A stretch of 64,000 nucleotides of DNA from Phellopilus nigrolimitatus (taxonomy: Eukaryota > Basidiomycota > Agaricomycetes > Hymenochaetales > Hymenochaetaceae). The stretch spans positions 186,001-250,000 of the forward strand of contig JAJOHG010000039.1 of the NCBI GenBank assembly GCA_021029095.1. Direction: 5' to 3'. The notes below the pieces were generated by a model. That model did no database searches, had not been told where the DNA came from, and saw only the letters and a program-made list of their open reading frames with translations. Positions 1-12,397 of the stretch are shown piece after piece. Both the position numbers and the translations under genes were made by a program. How positions within the stretch are numbered: position 1 is the stretch's first letter; the number at the start of each line of letters is the position of its first letter.

Positions 1-969
1 TGTTGAAAGCAAGTCGAGAGCGATCACCCGCTCTGTCGTTTCCAGCGTCCACACGGTCGTCAAGAATCGAGAAACCACGTGACTTCCAAAAGTGTTCTAT
101 TCTGATTTCCACCGCTTCCGCGGCGAATTCGTTGAGCGCCCGAGCCTTCGAATTCGACAGTGCGTAATCCACACTCAGTCTGTCGTGCTATAACAGAATA
201 GCGGTTATCCAAACACACTCTTTGTGTCACTAACATGGATCACGTGCTATAGAAGTTGCTAAAGTATGGTGTCATGTACTAGCTTGTAACTAGCCGCTAA
301 GTACAGATACCGGTGGTAATATTGTCTTTCACTGTGATCTATGGCTCAGTTTCGAAATGAATTCTGGTCCAACCTTAATGTACTTAGTACAGTAAGCCTC
401 GCGCTATTTAGTGTCGCATTTCAGGACAAGATCTGCACGTCTTATAGAGGCACAACAAGAATTGCCTTTCACTACGCACTCTGGATGCCCTCAGGCGCTA
501 CAAGAATGTTTACTCGTGATGAGAAGTCACGTGGAGTCGAGGAATTTCAGAAACTCTTAAAAAGGTAATGCTGTAAAGGAAACCGCTGGAAAACCAAGTT
601 CATCTTGCACTATGATGTGGATCATGAATTCTGAATTCGCCCACTCAGTTCTTGTCGGCATGATTTGTATTACTGGATTGACGTTGAAAACATCGAGGGG
701 CTGTAGTTGTCATTAAACGGCGAAAATCCAGCTGTCAATCATAATCTTGCCCAAAAGTGTAAGCCTCACATTCTTGTTTGAAGTCGACTCTCATTTGAAT
801 TTTTGGCAGTGAGCCACAAAGATCTTGAAAGAAACAATGGGATCAATATAAACCACGTAAAAAATATTGCGGACAGGCTGAAAGACGCAGCTGAGCAACA
901 TATATTACGGGTACAGAAGTAAGGGGCTGGCATAAGAATCTGAACGGCCTCGGAGAGGGGTAAGCAGCA
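1..969. other. no gene recognised
   Basis: Both strands hold only short unsupported reading frames. The 75-codon frame at 341-568 has no recognisable domain and no convincing splice partners. Nothing else is seen. Confidence 0.5.
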
Positions 970-3900
970 GATCTCTCTCTCCCGTCTCCGTTACGTAAAA
1001 CGTACAAGATACGAAAGCATGGACGAATAGCAAATTATAATTCCAGATGAAGACGGAAAACATGTCGTGTGAGATAGAGTTGCAATAATCTGAGTTATCC
1101 AAGAGTGTTTTTTGAGTTGTCTGATTAGATATTCTGGACAATACATCCGAAGTGCATCCTGTCGTGTCGTCTGAAGGTTTGAGAGCTGCTAATAAATGTG
1201 CGAGGATGAAGGCTTAGCGTTGGTTTCCATAGAGTATGCCACGTCATCTGGAACGTGAGCCGGCAACGACGGAGATCGTGGTCCGAACGCGAAAGAACGA
1301 CTGCGCAGCCCAGATAAACTCGGTTTGTCGCCGTTTCCTGATCCGGCGCGCGGTCGCGCATACGGCGCCGAAGCAAAGCGCGTGTTCGCCGAGAACCATT
1401 TCGTCTCCTCATTCGGGCGGTCCCCAGCAGGCACAGGCGCCGCATACGAATGAGGGAGGTAGGATGCGGCGGCGAGCACATTTGCATTGACATGCTGTGG
1501 TGGCATTGGGCCATACCCATATCCTGAATAGTTGTTGCGTACGGCAGAGGCATCGGCGCCATAACCATAGGCATAGGTTGTCCCGCGGTTGTCTAGAGGA
1601 TATAGCCCCGGTGACCTTTGTGGAGGCGAGTGCTGCCGGTACTCACTGTACAATCTAGGAGAGGAAGGTCGCCTTGGCGAGAACACTCCACCATAACCGT
1701 ATATCCGGTCCTGTGGGACTCTTTGGACAGAGCGACCGCATGGTGGACTACTAGGCGAACTAAGTCCATCATATAAGTTGTGCGATGGGGTATATCGGTG
1801 TCTCCGGACAGGCTGCCCTAATTCTTCGATCTGGCTCTCTAAGCGAGCAACAAGTTGTTTCAGTTGCTCGTAATCTTGCGAGAGTAGATCACAGCGCTTC
1901 TGGAGCATGGGGCTATCTCTGCCTGGACGGTCCAGACTTTGAGTCCGCATTTCCCGGCGCGGATACGTGCGAAAGCAGCCTTCTTCAAACTTCTGCTCTA
2001 AACTCCTACGATGTGCTCTTTCCCGTGCTTTTTCCCGCCTGCGACATGCTCTCTCCCGCCAGCGACGTGCTCTTTCCGGCGATTGCTGGGATGTCGATCT
2101 CGAGCGACGGCCGCGTTCGTCATTGCGTTCCGGTTCAGAATCGGATTTTACAGTGGTCGATGGGCGTCGAAGTATTAGACACGACAGGCATTGAATCCCG
2201 TAGAGGAGACGAATAAGATGGCTCCATTGCGGACATCGTGTCTTCTTTGCTCACCTTCCGAATGATTGCCGATGGCCTGGTGGTATAGTAGTCGCCAGGT
2301 GAGCCCGCGCGATCGTTGGGATAAACGGTGGAGCTATCGATAAAAGTAGTGTTCATAAGGAACACTTCATCCGATAGCGCGTTCCATATGCCAACCTTCC
2401 CCAACCGTTCGTTTCGATTCGTGTCAGAATAGGCCTTTTCGCCCATACTATCAAGTGGGCGGAAGGACATCGTCGGCCCGCGGCCCATCTCTGTGCGCAA
2501 TACATCAATTGAGCCCTGGTGCTGCTTTGAGCGCTTCCAAGACTCGAGCCCGCGAATAAACCAGCCGATGACAGACAGCGTGAGTGAGCCGTCTGTTAGG
2601 TCTTCGCCTACTGATCCAGCTGTGTGGCGAAATTTCCACTTTTCCAAAATGAACAAACTGGAAAGGAGTAGAAGGCCAGTTGCATGGAATCCCGAAAACG
2701 CTATCGTTACTGCGGAAGTGAGATGGTTCTTCAAATATATATTGCTCCTCTAAAATGATCGAAGCCTTTTGATGAAATCGGATTTACCTGGCCCAAAGAG
2801 AATGCAAATAGGCAAAGGGCAACAGAGAAGAATACACCGGAAATGAGCAGCGAAATCATAGGGCCTGTGCTCAACCAAGCGCTAAACCAGACGGGAAGGA
2901 CACTGTCCGGCTCGCGTCTATGCACCGCTGCAGTTTAGCAAAAAGAACAAAATAACGGCAATGGAAGCTTACACGACTGACGTCCGCCATGTCATCACGA
3001 GCAAACTGTTGACCGCCGATCCAATACTAAACACCAATGACGAAAAGAAAAAGGTGTTTGCAGCAATGCCTGTAGCATTCGTGCTGTCGTTCACCGACAC
3101 CTGGAGCATGGATGCCGACACACCAGACAAGAAGGTCGCAATGGTCATCATATCGAGATATCGCGAAGATTTGTATTGCTGCGCAGAGCAGATGATAGGA
3201 ACACCTGTACGTATTAACTATACGTGAGCTACTGGCCACGACGCAATACTCTAGCCTCTAGCCAATTAATAATTGTCGGATAATGCTCACCTTTTTCGTG
3301 GAAGTTTCCTATAGCCTCTATGAGTGAATCAACGGCACTTTCTACCAATCCTCCCATTAGAATTTGAATGTGCTCTTTGATTTCGTCCGGAAACGGCTTT
3401 TGAGAGAAGTCTGTACATTGCGCAAACGTAAGAAATCATGGAAGTACGACTGTACCCACATACTCGCCATTGCCGGTAGACATCGTGCTTGCTTCGGCCT
3501 GTTATTTACAAAATTAGACTCTTAATTTCTGCATTACAGAAAGAGAACTGACCATAAATCGCATGTGTAGCGAATAAAGCTGCAGCATGAGTTTCTCGTC
3601 GTGATAGACACCGTGAAATTCGCAAAGGGCCGTGGCTGTCATATGCAGTGCCTCGGCAAATCTTTGGAACGAACGAGAAAATTCAACCAGGTTTGCCTGC
3701 GACCTGGACGCTTCTTAAAAACAAAATCCGAATCAATACATTTATCGCTGACGGTAGAGGTGCAAAAAATGTAGAACGTACGTTTGAACATCATAACGTT
3801 AACGTCGTGGGGGAACAACGAAGATGTGTTCACGCCAAAAAGATCGCGCAGCTGCCTGAGTTGCACCTTCATGGAGTTTGTAGCTTGGATGCCTGGCCCA

Positions 3901-4945
3901 CTAGAGCCAACGGAGCGCAGAGCAAAGTCGAGGCGTATGAGCTAGCCGTAACGAAAACAAGTATATAAATAAGGTGGAAATGATGAATGAGCTGACGTTA
4001 GCATGCCCACCTCACTCTTCAGTTCCATGCATTTCCTGAGAAAAGTAAGTGACAATGAACAAATCCCAAAGTTCAGGTTATCGGACGCACCAGTAGAATC
4101 GATGATAGTCGTAAGGTCTGGGTATGCCTGAGCCGCGTCGCGTATCCAACCGGTTAGAATAGAGCTGTTGAAACCATTGCTTGTAGAAAGCACGTACCAT
4201 AATTCAAAGGAGGAGTAGGAGGTGTGTTATACCCTGTAAATCAATGCGTTGCTAGTATCAGAAATCCGCAGGACTATGCTATTTTGTAGACAATTTCTTA
4301 CCATTTGATTTTGCGATGTCCCTAGACCGCATAGAACTGTCTTCAGCAATATCTCTTTTCTTCTCATGCTCGTATTCTGGATGTATTTTTTTCCACAGAG
4401 TTCGAATATGGTATAGAAGGGGCCGGAAGCCTGTCATCATCCTCGTCGCTGCTTTCTTTTTTCTTGAGTACACTGCCACTCTTATCCGGGGCAGTGGTCA
4501 ATTCTAGAAACTACCATTAACTGCAGAAGTTTGAACGAAGAAAAAAATAACACACTGGAGTCAAAAGGATTGCTAACATCCTTAACGGCATCCTCAGTCG
4601 CAGTCCTGCTTCTCGCGCCTGTCCTCCATCTCTGATCCCTGCGCTGAATCGTCTGGACATCATCTCGGTCGCCGAATGACGAGTCTGCAGTCCAGCCGGT
4701 GCCCTGATTCAAACGTTGTGATGCTTTATCCTTCGAGCTCATAATCTGCCAGGCTTAAGTTCTTGAGTTCCTGTGTCTTATACAGAAGCGTGCGAAGGCG
4801 GACCCGTCTGCGAAACGCGAGTCGCTCGCTGGGCGACAACGGTAGGGATGGTGGGCAGAGAGCACGGATGTAAACATCATCGCACTAGTTACTCCAGCAC
4901 AGCCTGATCGAACTGATCTGAGTTTCTGGAGTCACGTGCCGGCGC
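970..4945 (-). repeat. left arm of large inverted repeat
   Basis: The reverse complement of this stretch matches 14095-18040 through the whole membrane-protein gene, about 200 bp of 5' flank (both arms keep the shared string CACGTGACTCCAGA upstream of the gene) and about 200 bp of 3' flank. Substitutions and small indels are scattered throughout, roughly one difference per 7-10 bases by eye. The arms are separated by about 9 kb holding catalase and a DUF6533 gene. Boundaries are approximate because similarity fades. Confidence 0.9.
1189..4742 (-). pseudogene. frameshifted copy of multi-exon membrane protein (copy A)
   Basis: Inverted paralogue of the open gene at 14301-17813, with corresponding exons in the same order: N-terminal exon 4482-4742, four-helix membrane region about 2760-3200, long C-terminal exon 1189-2734. 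Two disruptions are visible against the other copy. A T7 run at 4386-4392 adds one base in exon 2. Two bases are missing near 2151, so the long last exon stops early and its second half (1189-1950) lies in another frame. The rest still reads as clear protein similarity, so the decay is recent, or these are assembly errors in a collapsed repeat. Function of the family is unknown. Confidence 0.8.
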
Positions 4946-5048
4946 GTCGCGAAAGCGATGTTGCATTCCTGTCGGATACCCAAGAAGAAAATGAACACCT
5001 CAGCTTGTATACCTGAATCACACATGGTCATACTCCACCTGAAGCAGC

Positions 5049-5276
5049 TTGTGCAGCTACGATTCGACTTCTGGTTACAAGTGTGAGATCCAGCGTACCA
5101 TGCTCGAGCTGCTAAATCAGCTGGATGGATTCGACACGGGTGGCGAAGTCAAAGTCATCATGGCCATGAACCGAATTGCAGCCGAGAACTTCCCTGGTTT
5201 CGCTGATAACATCATGGGTCCCGAGCTCATGGACAAACTCCGAGCTCGTTTAGGCACGACGGGGCTCAGGCTATAA
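5049..5276 (+). pseudogene. in-frame chimera of proteasome ATPase and thioredoxin reductase fragments
   Basis: One open frame of 75 codons. Residues about 3-42 resemble the AAA-ATPase core of 26S proteasome regulatory subunits (Rpt family): motifs [23 protein letters not shown] and KVIMA-NRI in the usual order. Residues about 43-65 resemble the start of thioredoxin reductase (ENFPGF followed by MGPELMDK). Neither fragment carries the ATP-binding Walker A or the redox CxxC part, so neither activity is possible. There is no ATG at the start. It lies just outside the inverted-repeat arm. Family identification is from memory of conserved motifs and is firmer for the proteasome part. Confidence 0.7.
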
Positions 5277-6749
5277 GGCTAGCATCCGTGAGTCCGTCGT
5301 CCTTCTCGTGCTTCTCGACCTCGCGCTGATCATCTTCAAGTTGTTCCTTAGCACATCGACTTAGACATCTGTTCTTAATCGACCAGATACACCCGCTTAT
5401 CGCCTATGAATGATGCCTATGCATGCTTATCGACTCGTCCGCTTGTAAAAATCTTTCAGAGATGTTTCCAAGTCCATGCCGAACGCGCCGCACGCAGCAG
5501 AAACCAGACATAGATATGCTGCGTAGCGGTCCTCTACCGTGGAGTGTTCTCAACTCCATGCAGATATTGGGTATGTGATAATCATTGCCATAGTACGTGA
5601 TTATTTCTCTTGCTTTCCTGTTTGTCAGGTCTCGGACATTCACCAGGATCAGGAAGATAGACTTGCCGATGTGGCAGTTTTGGTATCATTCCATTCGCCT
5701 CGGGAATCGTGTACCAGTGGGCATGCTCCCCTTCTGGGTCGATGATATCGCGATATTCGTTTCAGAGTATGCGATCCTTAACTCCAAGCTACGTGTCGTA
5801 CGAGTACCCACTGGAGAAATCGCGAGTTTCGGCTTTGTCTGTAATCTGCAACGATCATATCGGCTCGTCCGCTTTTTCCTCTTGCGGGCTAATTTGCATT
5901 CAGTCTGCGTTGGGACGTTGCGTTCGCATATCATATCTCATGGTCTCCCGTGCATCTAAACTCAGTCTATATTTGGTACATCTTCGTGCAAATGATAAAA
6001 TTCGCACAGCGGCATAGCGCGTGGGCTTCCCATTCTTCTGGCAGTAAATTCTGTGAATACAAGTAGACCTCCGATGCGGTTTGCAAGCGAGGCTACGTAT
6101 GAGTTCGGTTAGTTCAGTGCAACTGCTCTCCTTATCGAGCTCTGGGGGCGTCTGGCCATCCATGCTACTTACATTTTTTTTTGAAAGCCACGAATCAAAA
6201 TGCCGTTCTCATCCGCTCTCGGACGGCGCGTAATTCCGTCCTCTATTCATAAGCACCGTATACGAGCCCTCGCTAGTAGTCCCCAAATGCGCCCCAGGTC
6301 TCCGGAAAGTTCGAGCTCTGGTCCGTTGGCATCTCAATCAACACAAGAAGGATAAACTGTATCATCACACTTTGTCGAGCTTCTAATAACGACGCAGATG
6401 CTGCCTTTTTCTTCTTTGTTATATCTCAGCATCAGGACTGTGGCTCGCATCTCAACTTCGATCAAAGATGTAATATCCTGATCACCGCGACGTAGTATTA
6501 TTTTAGAGCAGCAGAATCCTGTTTTTCACTTCTCTTCTCTGATGAAATCGTCTGAGACTGTTAACAGCACATAAACGCTGTTCGCAGCTCACGCGAAGTA
6601 CGGATCAAGCGAAAATGCCTCGAAGACCCTATCAGAGCATTTGTTCTTTTGCCTGGTCCTCTTTGCTTTATATGCCTCTGAGGTCGGGGACTTTTTCGTT
6701 ACATTCCCCGCTTTCGGAGCCTTGTTGAAGTTTTTTACACGCACTCACT
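5277..6749. other. no gene recognised
   Basis: Only short frames without recognisable domains. It might contain further decayed gene pieces, but none could be identified. Confidence 0.4.
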
Positions 6750-8375
6750 ATGCATGTCATACGCTCTGACGTCGAGCCTGTTGATCCGAACTTAGTGCCA
6801 CTTATCATCTCAGAAATAGATATCGAACAATACACTCAAGTGGCAATTTTAACTCTCTTGGTCTACGATACCGGTAAGCTTCGCATCCGAGTCTTGGCTT
6901 GGGAAACCAGCTATCTCGGGTTTGAATGTTGTTTTTTCTTTCAGTTATCACTATGGACAAAGAGGTAAATGGGGCCTGGAATTATCGTCTTTATGTCTAA
7001 ACCATCATTGCATCGTTTAGATTAAATACTTTTGGGTACGTCATTTGTTTGGTATTAGAACCAAGAATATGCTAACTTGCCATGCGGAATGAAGAGCTTT
7101 CCTCGCAGCTTTGTTAGCTTGATTTACTTCGCAGTAAATGATTTTTACAGTTTCTTCTGATAAACCACTCTAACATATTGCAGAATCGCTACATTGGCAT
7201 CCTTGGAGCCCTTTCTGGTATAATGAGTAAATCAAAACTTTACTGTGTATGCACCGCAACAAAGAATATCCACTGACACTACCTTTTATAGTTGATACTC
7301 TTCAAGCAAATGAAGCACTGCAAGCCATATCCGATTACTCTACTATAGCTTACTGTGGCTAACTCTAAACTCCTTTTACAGGTGTAAGCACCCAGATATA
7401 CTACATTCCAGTCTCTACTGATAATACTGAAAGGCCTTGGCTTTTATTGGATTGAGGGTCTGGCTAGTGAGTTTCTGAAATTTGCACAGAACAATATCTT
7501 GCTCATTGCAGGGAAGACTGGATGACCATCCTTTTAATTGACTGTAACTTCTCCCTACTTATAATATTCAATTTATTCATCCCAAACTAATTGTCTTACA
7601 GATATTTTGTTGATGAGAGTGCTAGCACTGTACCACCAGGGTGAGCATCCCTAATACTGTCAATTCTGCCTGTGTTTAATAAACAACAGATAAGAGACTA
7701 GCTGCATGCTTGAGGGCTCTATTTGGGCTGGAGGCAGCATTTGACCTGTGTATTCTTATATATCAAACCATATATGAAGAGAGTAAGGCTATTTTTTTGT
7801 CCTACAGTGGCATTTTTTGATTGTGGGATCCAGTTGCTGTAGGGGAGCTTGCAAAAGGTGTGACATTTTGTGGAGCGAACAGAAGCTCTCCTGAAGTGTG
7901 GGGTGCTTTAACCTGGTTAGTCCTGATGTTCTTGGGAAAGCACTCAGACTGACTTGGAAGTTGGAACAGGGCTGCTCCAATGTTGTATGAGATTGTCTTA
8001 ATGATTCTAGCACTCTATAAGGCTAGAAAATACTGGAGGGAGACAGCTGGATTCAGCCAGTTCACTCTTGTTAAGGTCCTCATCCAGGATCAGGCCATTT
8101 ATTTTATTATGTGCACTTCTTCATGCATGGCTAGTGTTTGAGGAGCTAACTATCCTGACAGGGTCATATTTTCCAGTGTTATGCAGATATTATCAGACCA
8201 GTTGTCCATTTCAAATGTTCTTCTGAGTTATCTCCTGGATGCTCTGGGAAACCCAAGCCTTCTTTGTGTCCTTGGCAGTCACCTGCTGACCAATCTGAAG
8301 GAAGCTGGAGAGAGGGGAGCCAATGGTGGTACGAGCTACAGGATGAAGACCACGAGCAGCATCGAGTTTTCCTGA
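6750..8375 (+). CDS. DUF6533-type seven-helix membrane protein
   Basis: Start ATG at 6750. Tiny exons join in phase: 6750-6873, 6945-6964, 7021-7035, 7095-7133, 7184-7217, then later exons to a stop at 8373-8375. The spliced protein shows the landmarks of the basidiomycete DUF6533 family in order: QVAILTLLVYDTVITMDKE then IKYFW, NRYIGILGALSG, LLMRVLALYHQDKR, a cysteine in TFCGANRSS, a helix with LYEIVLMILALYKAR, and the C-terminal NLKEAGERG followed by SIEFS. Predicted to sit in a membrane; no biochemical role is known for the family. The exon or exons between 7218 and about 7410 could not be joined cleanly, so the gene could be damaged there. It lies between the inverted-repeat arms. Confidence 0.75.
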
Positions 8376-10332
8376 TTTTCGAAGGGAGTTCTAAGGTGAT
8401 TTTATTTGTTCTGTCTTTTCTTCTGGTGAGAGTGATTAATCAATTAAAAGGCACTCAGAAAATGTGTAGGACAGCTAAACAAACATGCACTCCTATTCTA
8501 TATGCAATATAAAGAATCTTTGCTGTGCGAAGAAATACCAGTTTGCTCGTAACACATGAACTGAGTGTGATCGTCCCCCTCTAGAAAATTATGTCAAAAC
8601 GTGCAGTTGCCGACAATATATTAGCAGCGCGCATGCATTGCTCATCCGGCTAGCCATAGTTATCAGTGCACTGGGATCGAACGTCCTGCGTGACAGACAT
8701 AGCCCGTTAGCGCCGAAGACTGAGAGAAACACAAGGAGAGCAGGTGGCGTGAAAGCGCACCGACTTGCATATACGTCTTAGGCTCGGTACTCACGCCCAG
8801 AACTAAGGAGTTTTAGTACACGAGCCCGCACCCTGCGCGCGACGCCTGTTCGAGTAGAGAGAACGCTAACGTCCACTTTGCACGCCGCATCAAGAGATAT
8901 GTCTGAAAGTTTTCGCTGAACGGCGGCGCGCGCTCCGTGCTGACGGGTTAACCAACCCGTGAGGTTCTGCGTACGCTTTGAGCAGTTGTCGGGAACCGGC
9001 TCGGCAATCGCAACCCTTGGAGTTTACTGGATGGACATGTGGACCAAATAACTCGTTTTCGAGAGAGACGAAACTGTGACCACGCACCTGCGCCAAACTC
9101 TCTGTTCACTCACTCTGTCTGTGTGGAAGACGCATATATATTTTCTTGAGCAATCCGGAAAAGAGATACAGCGTAACGTTAAAAGGCGCCTCAACGGTGC
9201 AGCTCGCATCGGGAGGCTCTATGGGATGTGACGAGATTATCATATCTGCATTCTTTTTGTTTCACTACCAATGCCTGCAGTTACATGAGCAGCATACCCA
9301 TATCGGCGGCTGCTTCGCCAGCAGCTGCCTTTTCAAATTCCAAACATGTCGGCGTGCTAGAGAGCGAAACAGTAAGCGCGAGATCGAGAAAGACGCAGAC
9401 GACGGACTCACAAATAAACGTTGTCTGCCAATGTCAAAAACCAAAGAGTGTGTGTTTCGCGATGGAAGCTCTGTCCAATCGATCGAGATCTGGTTTGCGA
9501 CAGGGACGAAAAGAAAAGCCGGAAGACTTTCAATTCTGTTCAGCTTCAAATCAGCTTCAAAGGCATGTTGTCAACTCTAAAAATTTTCAGATCCTTCAGA
9601 TCATTTAGAAATCTGAGCGGAGAAGAAGCCATTTGACGTAGTTGAAGACAATCTGACAGGGGGGAGGGGGGGAGTTTCCTGATATCGTTATAGCCATGTC
9701 CACAATCGAAAGCCTCTTTGATTTTCAATGAGATGAAAAGCAAAGTGATAGGTGATGTACAAGTAATGCGAAATCCACACTACAAGCGGACAGCCAAAGA
9801 ACTGGGAAAATCAGTGGGATAGACGTGAATCGTCTAATTTTTTCAGCACGTGATCGACGCGTCGCGCCGATCCATCCCGACACGAGGCAAATCATACGAC
9901 ACTTTATTGCACGGCGTGCCGTCGTGCCAGGTAGCGCCTGCTCTACCCGTCGATAGACACACACATCGACCAACAAAGGAGTGGAGTTGTTCACAATGTT
10001 TAGTTTGTCGGCCAGCAACCGACCGGAAGCCGACCGAAGTTTGAAACACGGCGGCATCTCAGTGCCAGCTCTCACTATCAGTGAAGCTGAAGAACTCCGA
10101 ATGAAACGACCAGTATGATTTATTTTGATACAGATTTTATGGCAGTACATATTTGTTACATCCTCCTCGTCCCTTCCTCTCGTCTTTAACGTTCAAAAGC
10201 CTCCGCTGAATCTTAAACTCTCAAAAAAAAAAAGGATTTTCGAAGACAGAACGTCAGAACCGCGGCGCCCTACGGACAAGCAGCCAGGTAGGTAAGCATC
10301 CTCTCTTCACTGCAATAGGGGACTCACGACGC
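8376..10332. other. no gene recognised
   Basis: Intergenic DNA between the DUF6533 gene and the 3' end of catalase. Several 60-140 codon frames overlap on both strands near 9150-10150 but share no recognisable motif. Small features: a short palindrome around 8943-8960, a G-rich run near 9659-9672 and an A-tract near 10222-10233. Confidence 0.4.
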
Positions 10333-12397
10333 TCACGCTGCCCCATTCGCCTTGAAACGGATCGCCTCCGCAGCGCTCTTGACCTTGAGCGGCTGCACGG
10401 TCGGCACGCCGATTGCCTTCGCGATGCGGTCCGAGAGCGACTGGTCGACGGCGGCGAACACGGAAACTGCGCCAAATACAAGGTATCAATTTTTATATAT
10501 CGAAGCGCAAAGAAGAGAGAACGTACGCTGCCTGTTGAGGACCGTCTTGCTCTTGACGCCCTTGATATGGCCTGCGACATTTCCGACGAAATGCTCCTTC
10601 GCGGTGTCGTCGAACACTTTCTGCCACAGAGCGCGCGGCTGCTCGAAGTCCACTGCACGCAAGCTCATCAGAGAAACGAACACCAGTAACCTGAGCAGGC
10701 ATGGACTCACACTCGGTGACCTCGCTGAGGTCAGCCTGCGCGTGCCCAAGGAAGTGCTCGTGCTTCACGCCGGCGTACGCCTTCTTCTTGTACGAGAGCG
10801 GCTGGATGCTGCTCTGGTAGTTCGGGCGCGAGCCCTGGCTCACGTACGCCGCGGGTCCGTCACGCTGGAAGTTCGCGACGGGCACGATCGGCGCGTTGAT
10901 GGGCAGCTGCTGGTAGTTCGCGCCGAGGCGGTGGCGGTGGGTGTCCGGGTACGAAAACAGGCGCGTCTGGAGGACGGGGTCCGCGGACGGCTCGATGCCG
11001 GGCACGAGGTGGCTCGGGCTGAACGCAGCCTGCTCGATCTCCGCGAAGTAGTTCTGCGGGTTCTCGTTCAGGACGAGCTTCCCGATGGGCCGCAGCGGGA
11101 ACTGCGCGTGCGGCCAGACCTTGGTGAGGTCGAGGATGTTGTAGCGGAACGCTTCTGCTTGCGCGACCGTCATGGTCTGCACGTACACCGTCCAGCTCGG
11201 GCCCTGGCCGGCCTCGATGTCCTCGAAGAGCGCTTGGAGGCCGTGGTCCGGGTTCGCACCTGCGAGGTGTCCGGCCTGCTCGTCCGTGAGCGTCTTGACG
11301 CCGTTGTCGGCACGCACATGTATTTGCACGTATTTGAACTCGCCCGACGCGTTGACGAACTTGAACGTGTGGCCCGAGTAGCCGTGTTCGCGGTGGTAGC
11401 CATCGGGGGTGCCGCGGTCTGAGAACAGGATCATGACTTGGTGGACCGATTCAGGGTTGAGCGAAAGATAGTCCTAGAGGGTATGAAAGTCAGAGCTTGA
11501 AAAGAAGAATGGATTCCGCACTCACCCAGAACATGTCGGCATCCTTCAGATGCGTCTGCGGGTCGCGTTTCTGAGTGTGGATAAAGTGTGGGAACTTGGA
11601 CGGATCGCGCAGGAAAAACACGGGCGTGTTGTTAAACACCCAGTCGAGGTTGCCCTCATCGGTCCTCAGCTTGATCGCGAAGCCGCGCGGATCACGAGCG
11701 GTGTCGGCGGACCCGCTCTCGCCGCCGACGGTTGAGAATCGCATGGTTGCCCGGGCCTTGTTGCCGACTTTGCTGAAGAGCGCGGCGCAGGTGAGGTCGG
11801 TAATATCGTGAGTGACTTCGAAGTAACCATGAGCGCCTGCACCCTTGGCGTGCACGACACGCTCCGGGATGCGCTCGCGGTCGAAGTGTGCGATGAGATC
11901 GATATGATGGAAGTCTGCGTACAAAGAGAGAAGGTTACAAAGTTAGTAAGCGATATATAGGACAAGGACGAAGGCTATAATTGATGACTGGGATAGGCGG
12001 AAGGTAGTGATAGGATATGGCAAACGATTAATAGGGAAGAATAAAAGACACAAGGGAAACCAAAAACGAAGCAAAATAATATGATAGTATATGAAGAAAT
12101 GCAACAAAGATGAAAGCTACAACAAGGATGAAAGCCAAAAAAGATGACTGGGATGGGCGGAAAGTGGTGATAGGATATGGCAAATGATTGATCTTCATGG
12201 GAGGGAAATAATAAAAGGCACAAAGGAAACCAAAAACGAAGTAAAATGCTATGATAATACACGAAGAACTCACCTTGAAGGAGTACTGGCCCTATGGATC
12301 CGATGCGCTCAGCAGCGTAAGGCTCCCCGACGGGAGCACCGTTGGAGGTGGTGTAGAGGGCGCCATCCTTAGTGTTATGAACCTGTGCAGAGGGCAT
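10333..12397 (-). CDS. catalase (small-subunit, haem)
   Basis: Five exons join in phase: 12274-12397, 11526-11914, 10711-11473, 10527-10652, 10333-10466, giving 511 aa, the normal length of small-subunit catalases. It disproportionates hydrogen peroxide to water and oxygen. The active-site segment [20 protein letters not shown] places the distal histidine at residue 63, with the partner asparagine around 136 (VFNNTP). The proximal haem ligand is Tyr346 in RLFSYPDT. The C-terminus ends in ANGAA, not a canonical SKL-type peroxisomal signal, so location is open; no signal peptide is seen. All catalytic landmarks are present. Intron 1 is long (359 nt) because of an internal tandem duplication. 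The gene lies in the spacer of the large inverted repeat. Confidence 0.95.
11963..12272 (-). repeat. tandem duplication inside catalase intron 1
   Basis: Two imperfect copies about 160 bp apart: one from 11963, one from 12123. Each begins CAAGGA(C/T)GAA and contains GATGACTGGGAT, GTGATAGGATATGGCAAA and GGAAACCAAAAACGAAG. The second copy runs to the 5' splice donor. The duplication roughly doubles the intron. Confidence 0.85.

Noticed and set aside
341..568. 75-codon frame near the window start
   Set aside because: No domain, no introns, composition like the surrounding DNA.
10352..11422. 356-codon plus-strand frame over catalase
   Set aside because: Antisense to the third and fourth catalase exons; composition of a shadow frame.
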